Notes: generated from the letters alone by a model not told the origin. A DNA stretch of 64,000 nt from Alteribacter aurantiacus DSM 18675 (GCF_000429705.1 NZ_AUCJ01000012.1:1-64000); one strand, 5' to 3'. Counted from the stretch's first letter, positions 41,643 to 49,966 are shown. Program-made: numbers and translations.

Positions 41643-43217
41643 TTATACTTCAGTAAGTGTTTTTTTAGCGTTGTTACCAAGCTCCATTTTTTCCTGTCTA
41701 AAAATCCGAAGATCCATTGGCTTCAATTCATCCGATACAATTGGTTCAAAATCCATTTGGTCTAAGATATCTCGCTGTAAGTCCACACCAGGCGCGATTT
41801 CTTTTAAGACAATACCGTTTGGACCAAGCTCGAAGACCGCTCGCTCCGTTACATACATCACCGGCCGCTTCGTCTCGAAGGCATACGGACCGTTAAATGT
41901 GATCTGCTCTACCTCGCGGATAAACTTCTTAATCTTTCCTTCTTGTAAAATTGCCAACTTTCCGTCTTCGATGGAGACATCTAAGCCCCCTGCTGTAAAC
42001 GTGCCGCAGAAAACGACCTTCTTTGCATTTTGCGTAATGTTAATAAAGCCACCGGCACCGGTTACTTTAGAGCCGAATTTACTTACATTGACATTCCCAT
42101 CTCGGTCGAGCTGAGCCAGGCCAAGAAAGGCTAGATCAAGTCCGCCTCCATCGTAGTAGTCGAATTGGTAAGGTTGATCGATGATCGCATCAGGGTTCGT
42201 GGAAGCTCCAAAGCTCAACCCTCCTGCCGGAATTCCTCCGATCGGCCCGGATTCTACTGTAAGCCTCATGTTAGAAATCACACCTTCCTCACTGGCTACA
42301 GAAGCAACCCCTTCTGGTACACCTATGCCCAAATTAGTAATCGCATTTGGAATCAACTCCATAGCAGATCGACGAGCAATGATTTTTCGCGACGATAAAG
42401 GAAGCGGCTTTAATTTATCAAGAGACACTTTAATTTCTCCTGAATACGTAGGGTTATAGTCTTCAGCGAAGGTTTGCATATGGTTTTCTTGTTTCGCTTC
42501 TATGACTGCATCCACGAGGATCCCCGGCACTTTGACCATCCTCGGGTCGAGCGTGCCGTTTTCCACTACCTTCTCTACTTGCATCAAGACTATTCCACCG
42601 GAGTTCTTAGCTGCTTGTGCCATGGATAAAATCTCAAGACTCGCCACTTCTTTTTCCATGGTAGCGTTTCCAAATTCGTCCGCATAGGTGGCGCGAATGA
42701 TGGCTACATGAATCGGGAAAGTATGATAAAACAAATATTCTCTATCATGAATCGACATGAGCTCCACTACATCTTCTTTCGTGCAATCGTTGATTTTTCC
42801 TCCATCTTTTCTCGGATCAACAAAGGTTCGCAACCCCACTTGAGAAATTGTACCGGGCTTTCCTGCCGCAATATCTCTAAAAAGATGCGTAATAACCCCT
42901 TGAGGAAGGTTATAGGCTTCGATTTTGTTGTCGATTGCTAATTTCTGTAGCTTCGGGGCCAGACCCCAATGCCCTCCAATTACTCGTTTAACAAGTCCTT
43001 CGTGTCCAAGGTGATTAAGTCCTCGATCTTTTCCGTCACCTTGACCGGCAGCGTATACCAAGGACAAATCTCTCGGAGCACTCTCTTCAAGAAAGCGCGC
43101 TTCCAATTCTTTCGTCAATTCTTCCGGGTGTCCGTTGCCTACAAACCCACCGGTCGCTACCATGGATCCATCTTTTATTTTTTTAACGGCTTCTTTTGCT
43201 GTCATCACCTTACTCAT
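41643..43217 (-). CDS. Fused 3-oxoacid/acyl CoA-transferase
   Basis: Transfers CoA between short-chain acids, here probably activating acetoacetate. Alpha-like (about 1-260) and beta-like (about 290-510) class I CoA-transferase domains are fused in one 524-residue chain, as in acetate CoA-transferase YdiF. The alpha domain has GSMVATGGFVGNGHPEEL. The beta domain has LGIGVPEGVA and the catalytic-glutamate region LTVESGPIGG (about 335). The ATG at 43217 has GGAGG 11 nt upstream. A sigma-54 promoter lies about 50 nt upstream. B. subtilis uses separate scoA and scoB genes. Confidence 0.9.
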   Translation of the reverse strand: MSKVMTAKEAVKKIKDGSMVATGGFVGNGHPEELTKELEARFLEESAPRDLSLVYAAGQGDGKDRGLNHLGHEGLVKRVIGGHWGLAPKLQKLAIDNKIEAYNLPQGVITHLFRDIAAGKPGTISQVGLRTFVDPRKDGGKINDCTKEDVVELMSIHDREYLFYHTFPIHVAIIRATYADEFGNATMEKEVASLEILSMAQAAKNSGGIVLMQVEKVVENGTLDPRMVKVPGILVDAVIEAKQENHMQTFAEDYNPTYSGEIKVSLDKLKPLPLSSRKIIARRSAMELIPNAITNLGIGVPEGVASVASEEGVISNMRLTVESGPIGGIPAGGLSFGASTNPDAIIDQPYQFDYYDGGGLDLAFLGLAQLDRDGNVNVSKFGSKVTGAGGFINITQNAKKVVFCGTFTAGGLDVSIEDGKLAILQEGKIKKFIREVEQITFNGPYAFETKRPVMYVTERAVFELGPNGIVLKEIAPGVDLQRDILDQMDFEPIVSDELKPMDLRIFRQEKMELGNNAKKTLTEV

Positions 43218-43263
43218 ACTCACATCAACCTCCAAGTTCGATTTTCGGTATGACGTTTTAAAA

Positions 43264-43280
43264 TGCAAGAACGATGCCAA
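43264..43280 (-). promoter_or_regulatory. Sigma-54 promoter of the CoA-transferase operon
   Basis: The minus strand reads TTGGCATCGTTCTTGCA. The -24 element TTGGCA and the -12 element TTGC have the invariant GG and GC separated by 10 nt, exactly as SigL promoters require. The predicted start near 43253 leaves a leader of about 36 nt with the GGAGG. The neighbouring activator gene supports the call. Confidence 0.88.
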
Positions 43281-43402
43281 CAAAATAGAGGAAAACTCCT
43301 CATAAAACCGCCTTATATGTATGCGCTTTCATAATCGGTTGTCTCTTTTCTCTCTTGATTGTAAGGAAACCCGTACACAAAAGAACACCACCTTAGCCCT
43401 AA

Positions 43403-43461
43403 TGTAAACATAAACTTACAGTTCGTGGTCCATTTAACAGTAGTGTTCAGTAAACCTTACA
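43403..43461 (-). promoter_or_regulatory. Candidate activator-binding sites upstream of the sigma-54 promoter
   Basis: TGTAA (43403-43407) and TTACA (43416-43420) form an inverted repeat with an 8-nt gap. GTAAACCTTAC (43450-43460) is a related palindrome, and GTAAAC is common to both. They lie about 120-180 bp upstream of the -24 element, the usual range for enhancer sites of sigma-54 activators. Confidence 0.4.
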
Positions 43462-43503
43462 AAATACGAGTGAGAAGGACTGATTATTACACAAGAATGG
43501 TAC

Positions 43504-43534
43504 AAAAAAACTCAAAAGGCGGCACCTTTTGAGT
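43504..43534 (-). terminator. Terminator of the sigma-54 activator gene
   Basis: On the minus strand ACTCAAAAGG and CCTTTTGAGT form a 10-bp stem followed by TTTTTTG, directly after the stop codon. It separates the activator from the operon it probably controls. Confidence 0.93.
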
Positions 43535-45607
43535 CTAATTTGCGGATGATAATCCCAGCTTAGCTATTTTTTCATACAAAGCTGTTCTGCTTAAACCAAG
43601 AACCTTCGCTGCCTTCGATTTATTCCCATTCGTATAACGAAGGGCGTTCGTTACTGCCTTCTTTTCAGCCTCAAGCATTTGTTCGGCATAAGATTGAGGC
43701 TTTTCTCGTCGCCCGGACACTCCGGTCAACTTTTCCGGCAAGTGGCTCTTTGTAATCGTTTGATACGAATCGACGACGTTCACCGTGCGCTCCACCACAT
43801 TTTCAAGCTCTCTTGTATTGCCCGGCCAATGATAATCAAGAAGAGCTCCCTTCGCTTCATCTTCAATGGTTCGCACTTCTTTTCCTAATGTGCGAGAGAG
43901 TTTCTTTAGAAAGTACGGAATAAGTTCCTCGATGTCTTCCGGACGACTCCTTAAAGGTGGGATGGAGATGGAAAACACATTCAGACGATAGAAGAGATCG
44001 AGCCTGAAGTCACCTTCATCGATCATGTTCTCTAAATGACGATTGGTCGCAGCGATCACCCGAATATCCACCGGTTTCGCTTTTGTCGCTCCCACTCTTT
44101 CCACTTCCCGCTCTTGAAGTACTCTTAGTAACTTCACCTGCATATGTATTGGCAGTTCTCCGATTTCGTCCAAAAAAATGGTTCCCCCATCAGCGGCTTC
44201 GAACTTCCCTATTTTCCCGCCCCTTTTCGCACCTGTAAACGAACCTTCCACATAGCCAAACAACTCGCTTTCGATCAAGTCATTAGGAATGGCTGCGCAA
44301 TTTACTTTTACAAAAGGCCCCGGAGCCCGAGGACTAGCGTTATGAATAGCGTGGGCGAAGAGCTCTTTTCCCGTTCCACTCTCCCCAAGAAGAAGCACGC
44401 TGGAGTCGGTAGACGATGCCTTTAAGGCCAACTCTTTTGCCCTGTTCCACTGTTCACTTTTTCCAATGAGCTGATCGAATTGATACTTCGCCCGATTCGT
44501 TTCCTTCCATTCCCCTCGAAACGAGGCCAGCTCCTTTTCGAGCTTTTCCATTCGTTTTTTGAGCGCTTTAAAGCCTCCCAAGTTTTTAAAAAGTACTTTT
44601 CCGACTGCCCCTACGAGCTTCCCTTCTTTATAAATCGGGAGTCTCGTGGCAATCATGTAGTCCCCTTTAATCGGCTGAATATCTGCGATTTCGGGCTTCC
44701 CTGTCTTGGCCACAATATGCATGCGCGTGTGCTCAATAACATCTGTGACGTGGCGGCCGACGATCGCTTCTTCCTCCATCTCCAAGAAAGAAGCATATTC
44801 TTTACTAATCATTGTAATCATCCCTTGAGTGTCGACAATAATGATGCCGTCATAGGTCAGCTCAAGAATGGTTTCCATTTGCTCGGCCTTTTCTTTCCAC
44901 TCCCCTTCTCCTTGGGTCAGTGAGGGTGTGGCTTCTTTGAACCGAAACACGTAGTAACTACCTTCTCCACAAGAGACTGTATACTTCTTGATCCGCATTT
45001 TTTGTTTCTTTATAAAAAAAGAGTAGGTTTCTTCATCCAATCCATCAGAAATCATATCAACAAAGGTGCTTTTCTCTATAAGATCTGTGACGTTCATTCC
45101 GGGTAAAAGACCGTACACGTCCTTTGCCTGCTTGTTAGCGTAAACAATTCGCTCATCATGTTTTGTGACGAGCAACATGTCCTGTTCACAATCGAGCAAG
45201 GATCCTAATAGATCCACTCTCTCCATTCGTTTCGCCTCAGCTAGATTGAACCAATCATCCGAGTACAAAATCCCCGCTAACTCTTGGTTGTGATTAACCA
45301 CCAACAGGCTTGAAGGGTGGTAAGTAATCTTTTGGACGGGGGTTTCCTCTTCATATACCGTAAGCACTTGTCTGTCCATAATGTCCTTTACTAACGTTTG
45401 AGGTGGAAGCCCTTTCATTAAGGCGGACAGTAAAGAATCCCCGGACAAACTTCCTACAACACGCTTCATGTGGTCAATCACCGGTGCGTGCTCATGTTTA
45501 AACTGATACATTTTTCTTGCCGCTTCTTGTATGCTCTCTTCTTTTAGCAATACGACGGGCGCTTTTTTCATCGCTACTTTTGCCGGAATTTGCTCATGTG
45601 TATGCAT
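43535..45607 (-). CDS. Sigma-54-dependent activator with CBS and PAS domains
   Basis: A 690-residue enhancer-binding protein. Residues about 5-120 look like a CBS pair, two PAS-like domains follow (about 130-235 and 245-345), and a coiled coil links to the AAA module. That module has Walker A GESGTGKE (about 405), the sigma-54 contact loop GSFTGA (a variant of GAFTGA), Walker B GGTIFLDEIGELP and the arginine-finger region. A Fis-type helix-turn-helix ends the protein (NKSKAAKVLGLSRTALYEKI). It resembles RocR/AcoR-type regulators. The sensed ligand is unknown; CBS domains suggest a nucleotide and PAS a small acid or CoA ester. Confidence 0.92.
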   Translation of the reverse strand: MHTHEQIPAKVAMKKAPVVLLKEESIQEAARKMYQFKHEHAPVIDHMKRVVGSLSGDSLLSALMKGLPPQTLVKDIMDRQVLTVYEEETPVQKITYHPSSLLVVNHNQELAGILYSDDWFNLAEAKRMERVDLLGSLLDCEQDMLLVTKHDERIVYANKQAKDVYGLLPGMNVTDLIEKSTFVDMISDGLDEETYSFFIKKQKMRIKKYTVSCGEGSYYVFRFKEATPSLTQGEGEWKEKAEQMETILELTYDGIIIVDTQGMITMISKEYASFLEMEEEAIVGRHVTDVIEHTRMHIVAKTGKPEIADIQPIKGDYMIATRLPIYKEGKLVGAVGKVLFKNLGGFKALKKRMEKLEKELASFRGEWKETNRAKYQFDQLIGKSEQWNRAKELALKASSTDSSVLLLGESGTGKELFAHAIHNASPRAPGPFVKVNCAAIPNDLIESELFGYVEGSFTGAKRGGKIGKFEAADGGTIFLDEIGELPIHMQVKLLRVLQEREVERVGATKAKPVDIRVIAATNRHLENMIDEGDFRLDLFYRLNVFSISIPPLRSRPEDIEELIPYFLKKLSRTLGKEVRTIEDEAKGALLDYHWPGNTRELENVVERTVNVVDSYQTITKSHLPEKLTGVSGRREKPQSYAEQMLEAEKKAVTNALRYTNGNKSKAAKVLGLSRTALYEKIAKLGLSSAN

Positions 45608-45636
45608 GCTCCCACCTCCTTCTACTCTTAAACGTT

Positions 45637-45645
45637 AGTATAGCA
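45637..45645 (-). promoter_or_regulatory. Extended -10 promoter of the activator gene
   Basis: TGCTATACT on the minus strand is a TGN-extended -10, 30 nt upstream of the start codon. No good -35 accompanies it. This would give the activator sigma-A transcription separate from the sigma-54 promoters. Confidence 0.45.
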
Positions 45646-45682
45646 AACATTCATCCATTCATGGTCCGATCTTTTCGGTCCG

Positions 45683-46861
45683 TTACCGACTAACGATCAA
45701 TGACGTGCCCTGGCCTCCGCCGATACATAAGGTAGCCAATCCTCGCTTTGCGTCCCGTCGCTTCATTTCATGTAGCAAAGAAACCAAAATACGCGCGCCT
45801 GATGCCCCAATTGGGTGACCAAGGGCTATGGCCCCTCCATTTACGTTTACCTTATCCGGGTCCAGGTTAAGATCGTTAACCACACTTAATGCTTGCGCAG
45901 CAAACGCTTCATTTGCCTCAATTAAATCAAGGTCATCTGTGGTCAAGTTGGCTCTTTTTAATGCTTGAATTGTTGCAGGTACTGGGCCATACCCCATAAT
46001 GTTCGGATCTAATGCTGCATTTCCGTATGCCGTGATCGTGGCAAGAGGCGTTATGCCAAGCTCTTCCGCTTTTTCTTTTGCCATGACAATCACCATGGCC
46101 GCTCCATCGTTAATACCTGACGCCGATCCCGCAGTAACGGTACCGTCTTTTTTAAACGCAGGGCGGAGCTTCGCAAGCTTCTCCATGGTCATCCCATGCT
46201 TTGGGAACTCGTCATCTTTTACACGTTTTGCTTCTGCTTTCCGTTTCGGAATGTCAACAGGAACAATCTCTTCCTCAAACCGACCAGCTTTTTGCGATGC
46301 TTCTGCCCGTTGCTGGCTTTTCAATGCATAGGCATCTTGATCTTCTCGAGATAGCTCCCATCTGGTCGCGATATTCTCTGCTGTTATACCCATATGAATG
46401 TCTTCAAAGGCATCCGTAAGACCGTCCCGTAACATTGTGTCAACCATTCGCCCGTCTCCCATTCGTTGTCCGAAGCGTGCCTGTGGCAACACGTAAGGGG
46501 CGTTGCTCATGCTTTCTGTTCCTCCAGCTAAAATGACATCTGCATCACCAAGAGCGATAAACTGAGCTGCCATACTCACCGTTCGAAGACCCGATCCGCA
46601 TAGCTTGTTAATGGTTGTGGCCGTAATCGTATCTGGAAGTCCTGCGTGAATGGCCACTTGTCGTGCTACATTTTGTCCAAGGCCGGCTGAGAGAACGTTG
46701 CCGATCAACACATCATCAATCATGTCAGGGGTAATCGTTGCCCGCTCAATGGCCCCCCTGGCTGCGATTGTTCCTAACTCCACTGCCGACTTCTCTTTTA
46801 AAGCACCGCCAAAATTTCCGATTGGTGTTCGAGCAGCGCTCACAATAACGACTTCTCTCAT
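45683..46861 (-). CDS. Acetyl-CoA C-acetyltransferase (thiolase)
   Basis: Cleaves acetoacetyl-CoA to two acetyl-CoA. The nucleophilic cysteine is in INKLCGSGLRTVSMA (about residue 88), NEAFAAQALSV (about 315) carries the NEAF motif, GHPIGASGARIL (about 348) the catalytic histidine, and CIGGGQGTSL (about 378) the second cysteine. Length 392 is typical. GGAGG precedes the ATG. It is preceded by a sigma-54 promoter and the purR terminator, so it is a separate unit that feeds the same pathway as the downstream CoA-transferase. Confidence 0.95.
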   Translation of the reverse strand: MREVVIVSAARTPIGNFGGALKEKSAVELGTIAARGAIERATITPDMIDDVLIGNVLSAGLGQNVARQVAIHAGLPDTITATTINKLCGSGLRTVSMAAQFIALGDADVILAGGTESMSNAPYVLPQARFGQRMGDGRMVDTMLRDGLTDAFEDIHMGITAENIATRWELSREDQDAYALKSQQRAEASQKAGRFEEEIVPVDIPKRKAEAKRVKDDEFPKHGMTMEKLAKLRPAFKKDGTVTAGSASGINDGAAMVIVMAKEKAEELGITPLATITAYGNAALDPNIMGYGPVPATIQALKRANLTTDDLDLIEANEAFAAQALSVVNDLNLDPDKVNVNGGAIALGHPIGASGARILVSLLHEMKRRDAKRGLATLCIGGGQGTSLIVSR

Positions 46862-46910
46862 TTCTATTCCTCCTCATGGTTTGAGTGATTCGTTTCTCAC
46901 CCTGTATTTA

Positions 46911-46927
46911 TGCAAGTTTTATGCCAG
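46911..46927 (-). promoter_or_regulatory. Sigma-54 promoter of the thiolase gene
   Basis: The minus strand reads CTGGCATAAAACTTGCA. TGGCAT and TTGC keep the 10-nt gap between GG and GC, identical in geometry to the promoter at 43264. The predicted start near 46900 gives a leader of about 40 nt. Confidence 0.85.
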
Positions 46928-46985
46928 TGTGGAGGTGGTACTCGCACGTCTTTTTAATAGGAATAGGGAGGCACGAAAGCAAAAA

Positions 46986-47012
46986 CAAAAAAACCGCTCC
47001 ATTAAGGAACGG
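46986..47012 (-). terminator. purR terminator
   Basis: On the minus strand CCGTTCC and GGAGCGG form a stem around TTAAT, followed by TTTTTTT. Confidence 0.93.
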
Positions 47013-47022
47013 CCTTCACTAG

Positions 47023-47835
47023 TTAAAAGAGATTTCCAATTTCTGCTTTGATCGTTTTTGCTTTTGCATCTACTTGAGATATCTTCGTAAGCGATGTGTA
47101 TTCATCTACAAGTGGTTCTTCTTCATGAACGGCTTCTGTCAGGACACCGATTCCCGCAACAGTGGATTGAAATTCATGCACGAGCTCCATCATGCCGCGA
47201 ATGGTTCCCCCAGCTTTCATAAAGTCATCAATAATCAACACGTTCGAGTGAGGCTTCAGACTCCGCCTTGCCAATGACATGGTCTGGATGCGCTTTTTGG
47301 ACCCTGACACGTAGTTAATGCTCACAATGGACCCTTCTGTAATCCGATGCTCGTGCCTAACGATGCTTACCGGCACGTTCAATTGAGAAGCTACGGCGTA
47401 CGCGAGAGGAATCCCCTTGGTTGCCATTGTCATGACCGCATCTACGTTTGCATGTCGGTAACGGGAGGCAAAAATTCGCCCGATACTTTGTACAAGTGTG
47501 GGGTCTCCAATAACATCCATCATGTAAAGGTAACCACCTGGTAAGATCCGATCCGGATCTTCCAGTCGCTCACAGAGCTCTTCGAGGAATGTTGTAGCGG
47601 TTTCTTCATCCACGCTCGGAATAAACGTCACGCCACCGGTGGCTCCTGCCGCCGTCTCAAGCGTTCCGATCTTTTTTGCTTCAAACATTTCTTTTACGAT
47701 CGTCAAATCTTCACTAATCGATGATTTGGCCGATTGATAACGTTCTGAAAAATAAGTTAAAGGCACTTGCCGATGAGGATTGTCCATAAAATAGTGGGTC
47801 ATATCCACCAGCCGCCCGCTCCTGCGAAATTTCAT
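47023..47835 (-). CDS. purR: Purine operon repressor PurR
   Basis: Represses purine genes; PRPP relieves repression. The N-terminal winged-helix domain (about 1-75: RRSGRLVDMTHYFMDNPHRQVPLTYF) is followed by a phosphoribosyltransferase fold with PRPP loop VLIIDDFMKAGGT (about 200). Length 270 is normal. GGAGG precedes the ATG. Two PurBox-like sites upstream imply autoregulation. The yabJ gene that follows purR in B. subtilis is missing. Confidence 0.97.
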   Translation of the reverse strand: MKFRRSGRLVDMTHYFMDNPHRQVPLTYFSERYQSAKSSISEDLTIVKEMFEAKKIGTLETAAGATGGVTFIPSVDEETATTFLEELCERLEDPDRILPGGYLYMMDVIGDPTLVQSIGRIFASRYRHANVDAVMTMATKGIPLAYAVASQLNVPVSIVRHEHRITEGSIVSINYVSGSKKRIQTMSLARRSLKPHSNVLIIDDFMKAGGTIRGMMELVHEFQSTVAGIGVLTEAVHEEEPLVDEYTSLTKISQVDAKAKTIKAEIGNLF

Positions 47836-47852
47836 CCGTCAACCTCCGTGTA

Positions 47853-47896
47853 AAATCCGAATATTTAAAGTTAATATATCATTATTGTCCGGATTT
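47853..47896. promoter_or_regulatory. Paired PurBoxes upstream of purR
   Basis: AAATCCGAATATT (47853-47865) and, inverted, ATTGTCCGGATTT (47884-47896) each differ from the PurBox consensus AWWWCCGAACWWT at one central base. They are 18 nt apart, near the spacing at known PurR targets. Confidence 0.7.
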
Positions 47897-47910
47897 TACA
47901 AATCCATACC

Positions 47911-48774
47911 CTATTCGTGACGAGTACCTAAAAGGCGAACGACAAAAACCTGATCCACGAAACCCTTAAGACCGTTATTGATCCGGTCTGCACGAGATTG
48001 GTTTTGCACAAGGGCGTAAACGGTCGGTCCACTTCCACTCATAAGAACACCATCCGCTCCAAACCCTTTCATTCGGTTTTTTAAATGAAGGACTTGGGGA
48101 TGGATAGAAAAAGTTGCGTCTTCCATAGCATTACCAAGCTCACTACAGATTCCTTTAAAGTTCTTTTCTTCAATGGCTTGAACCATTTTCTCTGTATTAG
48201 GGTGTTGCAAATCTTCCAATTTCAACTTACCGTAGATGTCTTTTGTTGAAACACCCATAGGCGGTTTCACAAGGACAATCCAACACGGAGGTGGTGTGGC
48301 GATGTGCTCAAGCTTCTCGCCCCTACCTCTAGCAATGGCTGTTCCACCATGTACACAGAAGGGAACGTCCGAGCCGATCTCCGCCCCGAGATCGGCAAGC
48401 TCATCAAGGCTTAGCCCCAAGTTCCACAAGTCATTCAGTCCTCTAAGAGTGGCAGCTGCATCCGTGCTCCCCCCTGCAAGGCCTGCTGAAACCGGGATGT
48501 TTTTCTCAATAAAAATATGTACGCCTTTTTTTACGTTGAAGCGCTTTTTCAACAGATTCGCTGCTTTGTAAGCAAGGTTTTGTTCATTGCTTGGTACAAA
48601 CCCTTTGTCCACATCAATCGTAATCGCGTTCTTGTCTTTTACCGTTAAATGAATGCGATCGGCTAAATCAACCGTCGTCATGACCATTTCCACTTCATGA
48701 TAACCGTCGTTTCGTTTATTTAAGACATCAAGGGTTAAATTGATTTTCGCTGGTGCTTTTACAATCCGCTGCAT
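47911..48774 (-). CDS. ispE: 4-diphosphocytidyl-2-C-methyl-D-erythritol kinase
   Basis: GHMP kinase of the non-mevalonate isoprenoid pathway. KAPAKINLTLDV (residues 5-16), the ATP loop PVSAGLAGGSTDAAATL (about 93-109) and MSGSGPTVYAL near 263 are the three GHMP motifs. I prefer the ATG at 48774 (MQRIVKAPAKINL) by comparison with B. subtilis; the adjacent ATG at 48777 is possible. It lies between sspF and purR. Confidence 0.96.
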   Translation of the reverse strand: MQRIVKAPAKINLTLDVLNKRNDGYHEVEMVMTTVDLADRIHLTVKDKNAITIDVDKGFVPSNEQNLAYKAANLLKKRFNVKKGVHIFIEKNIPVSAGLAGGSTDAAATLRGLNDLWNLGLSLDELADLGAEIGSDVPFCVHGGTAIARGRGEKLEHIATPPPCWIVLVKPPMGVSTKDIYGKLKLEDLQHPNTEKMVQAIEEKNFKGICSELGNAMEDATFSIHPQVLHLKNRMKGFGADGVLMSGSGPTVYALVQNQSRADRINNGLKGFVDQVFVVRLLGTRHE

Positions 48775-48950
48775 CATTTCCACCTACTTTTTCTAGCTTT
48801 TCCCCGAACATTGTCGCTTTCGCTATTTTACCATTACTCTTGTGAGGGAACCAGTTTTGGCAGAAAAATGTCGCTATTTTTATGAAAGGCTTAGCTAATC
48901 TCCTTCTTTAGAGGGCTAGTTCCGGAAAATGAATATATCCCTACCTCAAT

Positions 48951-49131
48951 TGTAAAGCTTCGTTGCACGCTATCCGCTCCCTATCTACGGCAGTGCCGAC
49001 GAGCCTCCTTGTGGGGTCTGAAGGCACTGAAAAAGTTTGATCTTTAACTTTTTCAATGCCTTCGGGTCTATCTTGGCTCCCCCCACCTCAGGAGTGTCGC
49101 TTCTAGCGCTCATCTACGCATATCAAAAGAA
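48951..49131. repeat. AAGCTTCG-type dispersed repeat, copy E1
   Basis: Begins TGTAAAGCTTCG, contains CACGCTATCCGCTCCCT and GGCTCC...CAGGAGTGTCGCTTCTAGCG, and ends CATCTACGCATA. It matches copy E2 at 53023 along its length once the nested 44-bp hairpin (49020-49063) is removed. The ends are imperfect inverted repeats. No coding content. Confidence 0.65.
49020..49063. mobile_element. Solo 44-bp hairpin inserted in repeat E1 with 6-bp target duplication
   Basis: GAAGGCACTGAAAAAGTT (49020-49037) pairs with 49046-49063 around the loop TGATCTTT, with one mismatched stem position. It is the same sequence as the ends of the 5641-5825 element. GGGTCT stands immediately on both sides (49014-49019 and 49064-49069), while the related repeat at 53023 has GGGTCT only once. 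That is the pattern left by insertion with target duplication. Confidence 0.8.
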
Positions 49132-49180
49132 CCCAGACTTGCACATGAAATAAAAAGGTTCACTGAGACGTTGTTCCGGA

Positions 49181-49220
49181 AAGAAAAAGGCCCAAAAGGC
49201 ATATCGCCTCTTTGGACCTT
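49181..49220 (-). terminator. sspF terminator
   Basis: On the minus strand GGTCCAAAGAGGC and GCCTTTTGGGCC form a stem followed by TTTTTC. Confidence 0.92.
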
Positions 49221-49238
49221 CCGTCACTGTCACGTGAT

Positions 49239-49430
49239 TTATTGTTTGTTCTGGTACTGCTCGGCCATTCGTTGTTCGGCCATTTCAACTGCACGCTTGG
49301 TCATGTTGCCGGCGTCCCGTGAGCGGATCCCGCCCCAGCCTTCACGTTGAACAGTGTCATAGAAGCCTAAATCCTTTGCCAGCTCTACTTTAAATCCTTC
49401 TGACATCGTGCCTCGTCTTCTTCTGCCCAT
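49239..49430 (-). CDS. sspF: Small acid-soluble spore protein, alpha/beta type (SspF)
   Basis: A 63-residue DNA-binding spore protein. FKVELAKDLGFYDTVQREGWGGIRSRDAGNMTKRAVEMAEQ closely resembles B. subtilis SspF, with both DNA-binding helices and the germination-protease region. GGGAGGG precedes the ATG. Expression should be forespore-specific (sigma-G); a clear promoter was not identified. It lies between veg and ispE as expected. Confidence 0.95.
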   Translation of the reverse strand: MGRRRRGTMSEGFKVELAKDLGFYDTVQREGWGGIRSRDAGNMTKRAVEMAEQRMAEQYQNKQ

Positions 49431-49613
49431 AGTTAAGCCCTCCCAGTAACAGTGACACCTTTAGTGTTACCTTGAGGCAGGGATTGTTTCTATGAGGAAA
49501 ATGGCGTTTTTGGGAAATGTTGATGATGGATGCGGGATATATCTGACACTTCGTTTTCCCTGTTAAGCTGGATCGTCTACAGGTCCATCAATCATCAAAG
49601 CACCAGCACAATA

Positions 49614-49678
49614 CAAAAAAACGATTATCCAAAAAACTGCCTAAGTTCGTTCCGTTAGACGTTTTTTTGAATAATCGC
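49614..49678 (-). terminator. veg terminator
   Basis: On the minus strand CGATTATTCAAAAAA and TTTTTTGGATAATCG form a long stem with a large loop, followed by TTTTTTTG. Confidence 0.9.
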
Positions 49679-49699
49679 ATCGTAAAAACCAAATGACTG

Positions 49700-49966
49700 T
49701 TAAACAGACTCTGTAGTCGTTGTTACTTCTTCTTCCGGTAGTGACAGTTGAACCGTATCTGTCAAAACATCCGTATAGCTGTATGATACGCGTTCGAATG
49801 CGTGGGCATCCTGATCTAACTTAATGATAAATACTGAAGGGTACGTACCTTCCAACAGACCAGAACGTTCAATCGTCTTTCGTCTTCCGCCATTTGCTTT
49901 AATCGTGACTTTTTTGCCTACGTTTGCGTCTAATGTGCGTTTAATTTCAATCAACGTTTTTGCCAT
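49700..49966 (-). CDS. veg: Veg protein (biofilm-related, DUF1021)
   Basis: An 88-residue protein of the Veg family: MAKTLIEIKRTLDANVGKKVTIKANGGRRK, TYPSVFIIKL and VSYSYTDVLTDTVQL. B. subtilis Veg promotes biofilm gene expression by antagonising SinR. The ATG at 49966 has GAGG 9 nt upstream; the longer frame runs through the promoter. It is a single-gene unit with a strong promoter and terminator. Confidence 0.94.
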   Translation of the reverse strand: MAKTLIEIKRTLDANVGKKVTIKANGGRRKTIERSGLLEGTYPSVFIIKLDQDAHAFERVSYSYTDVLTDTVQLSLPEEEVTTTTESV

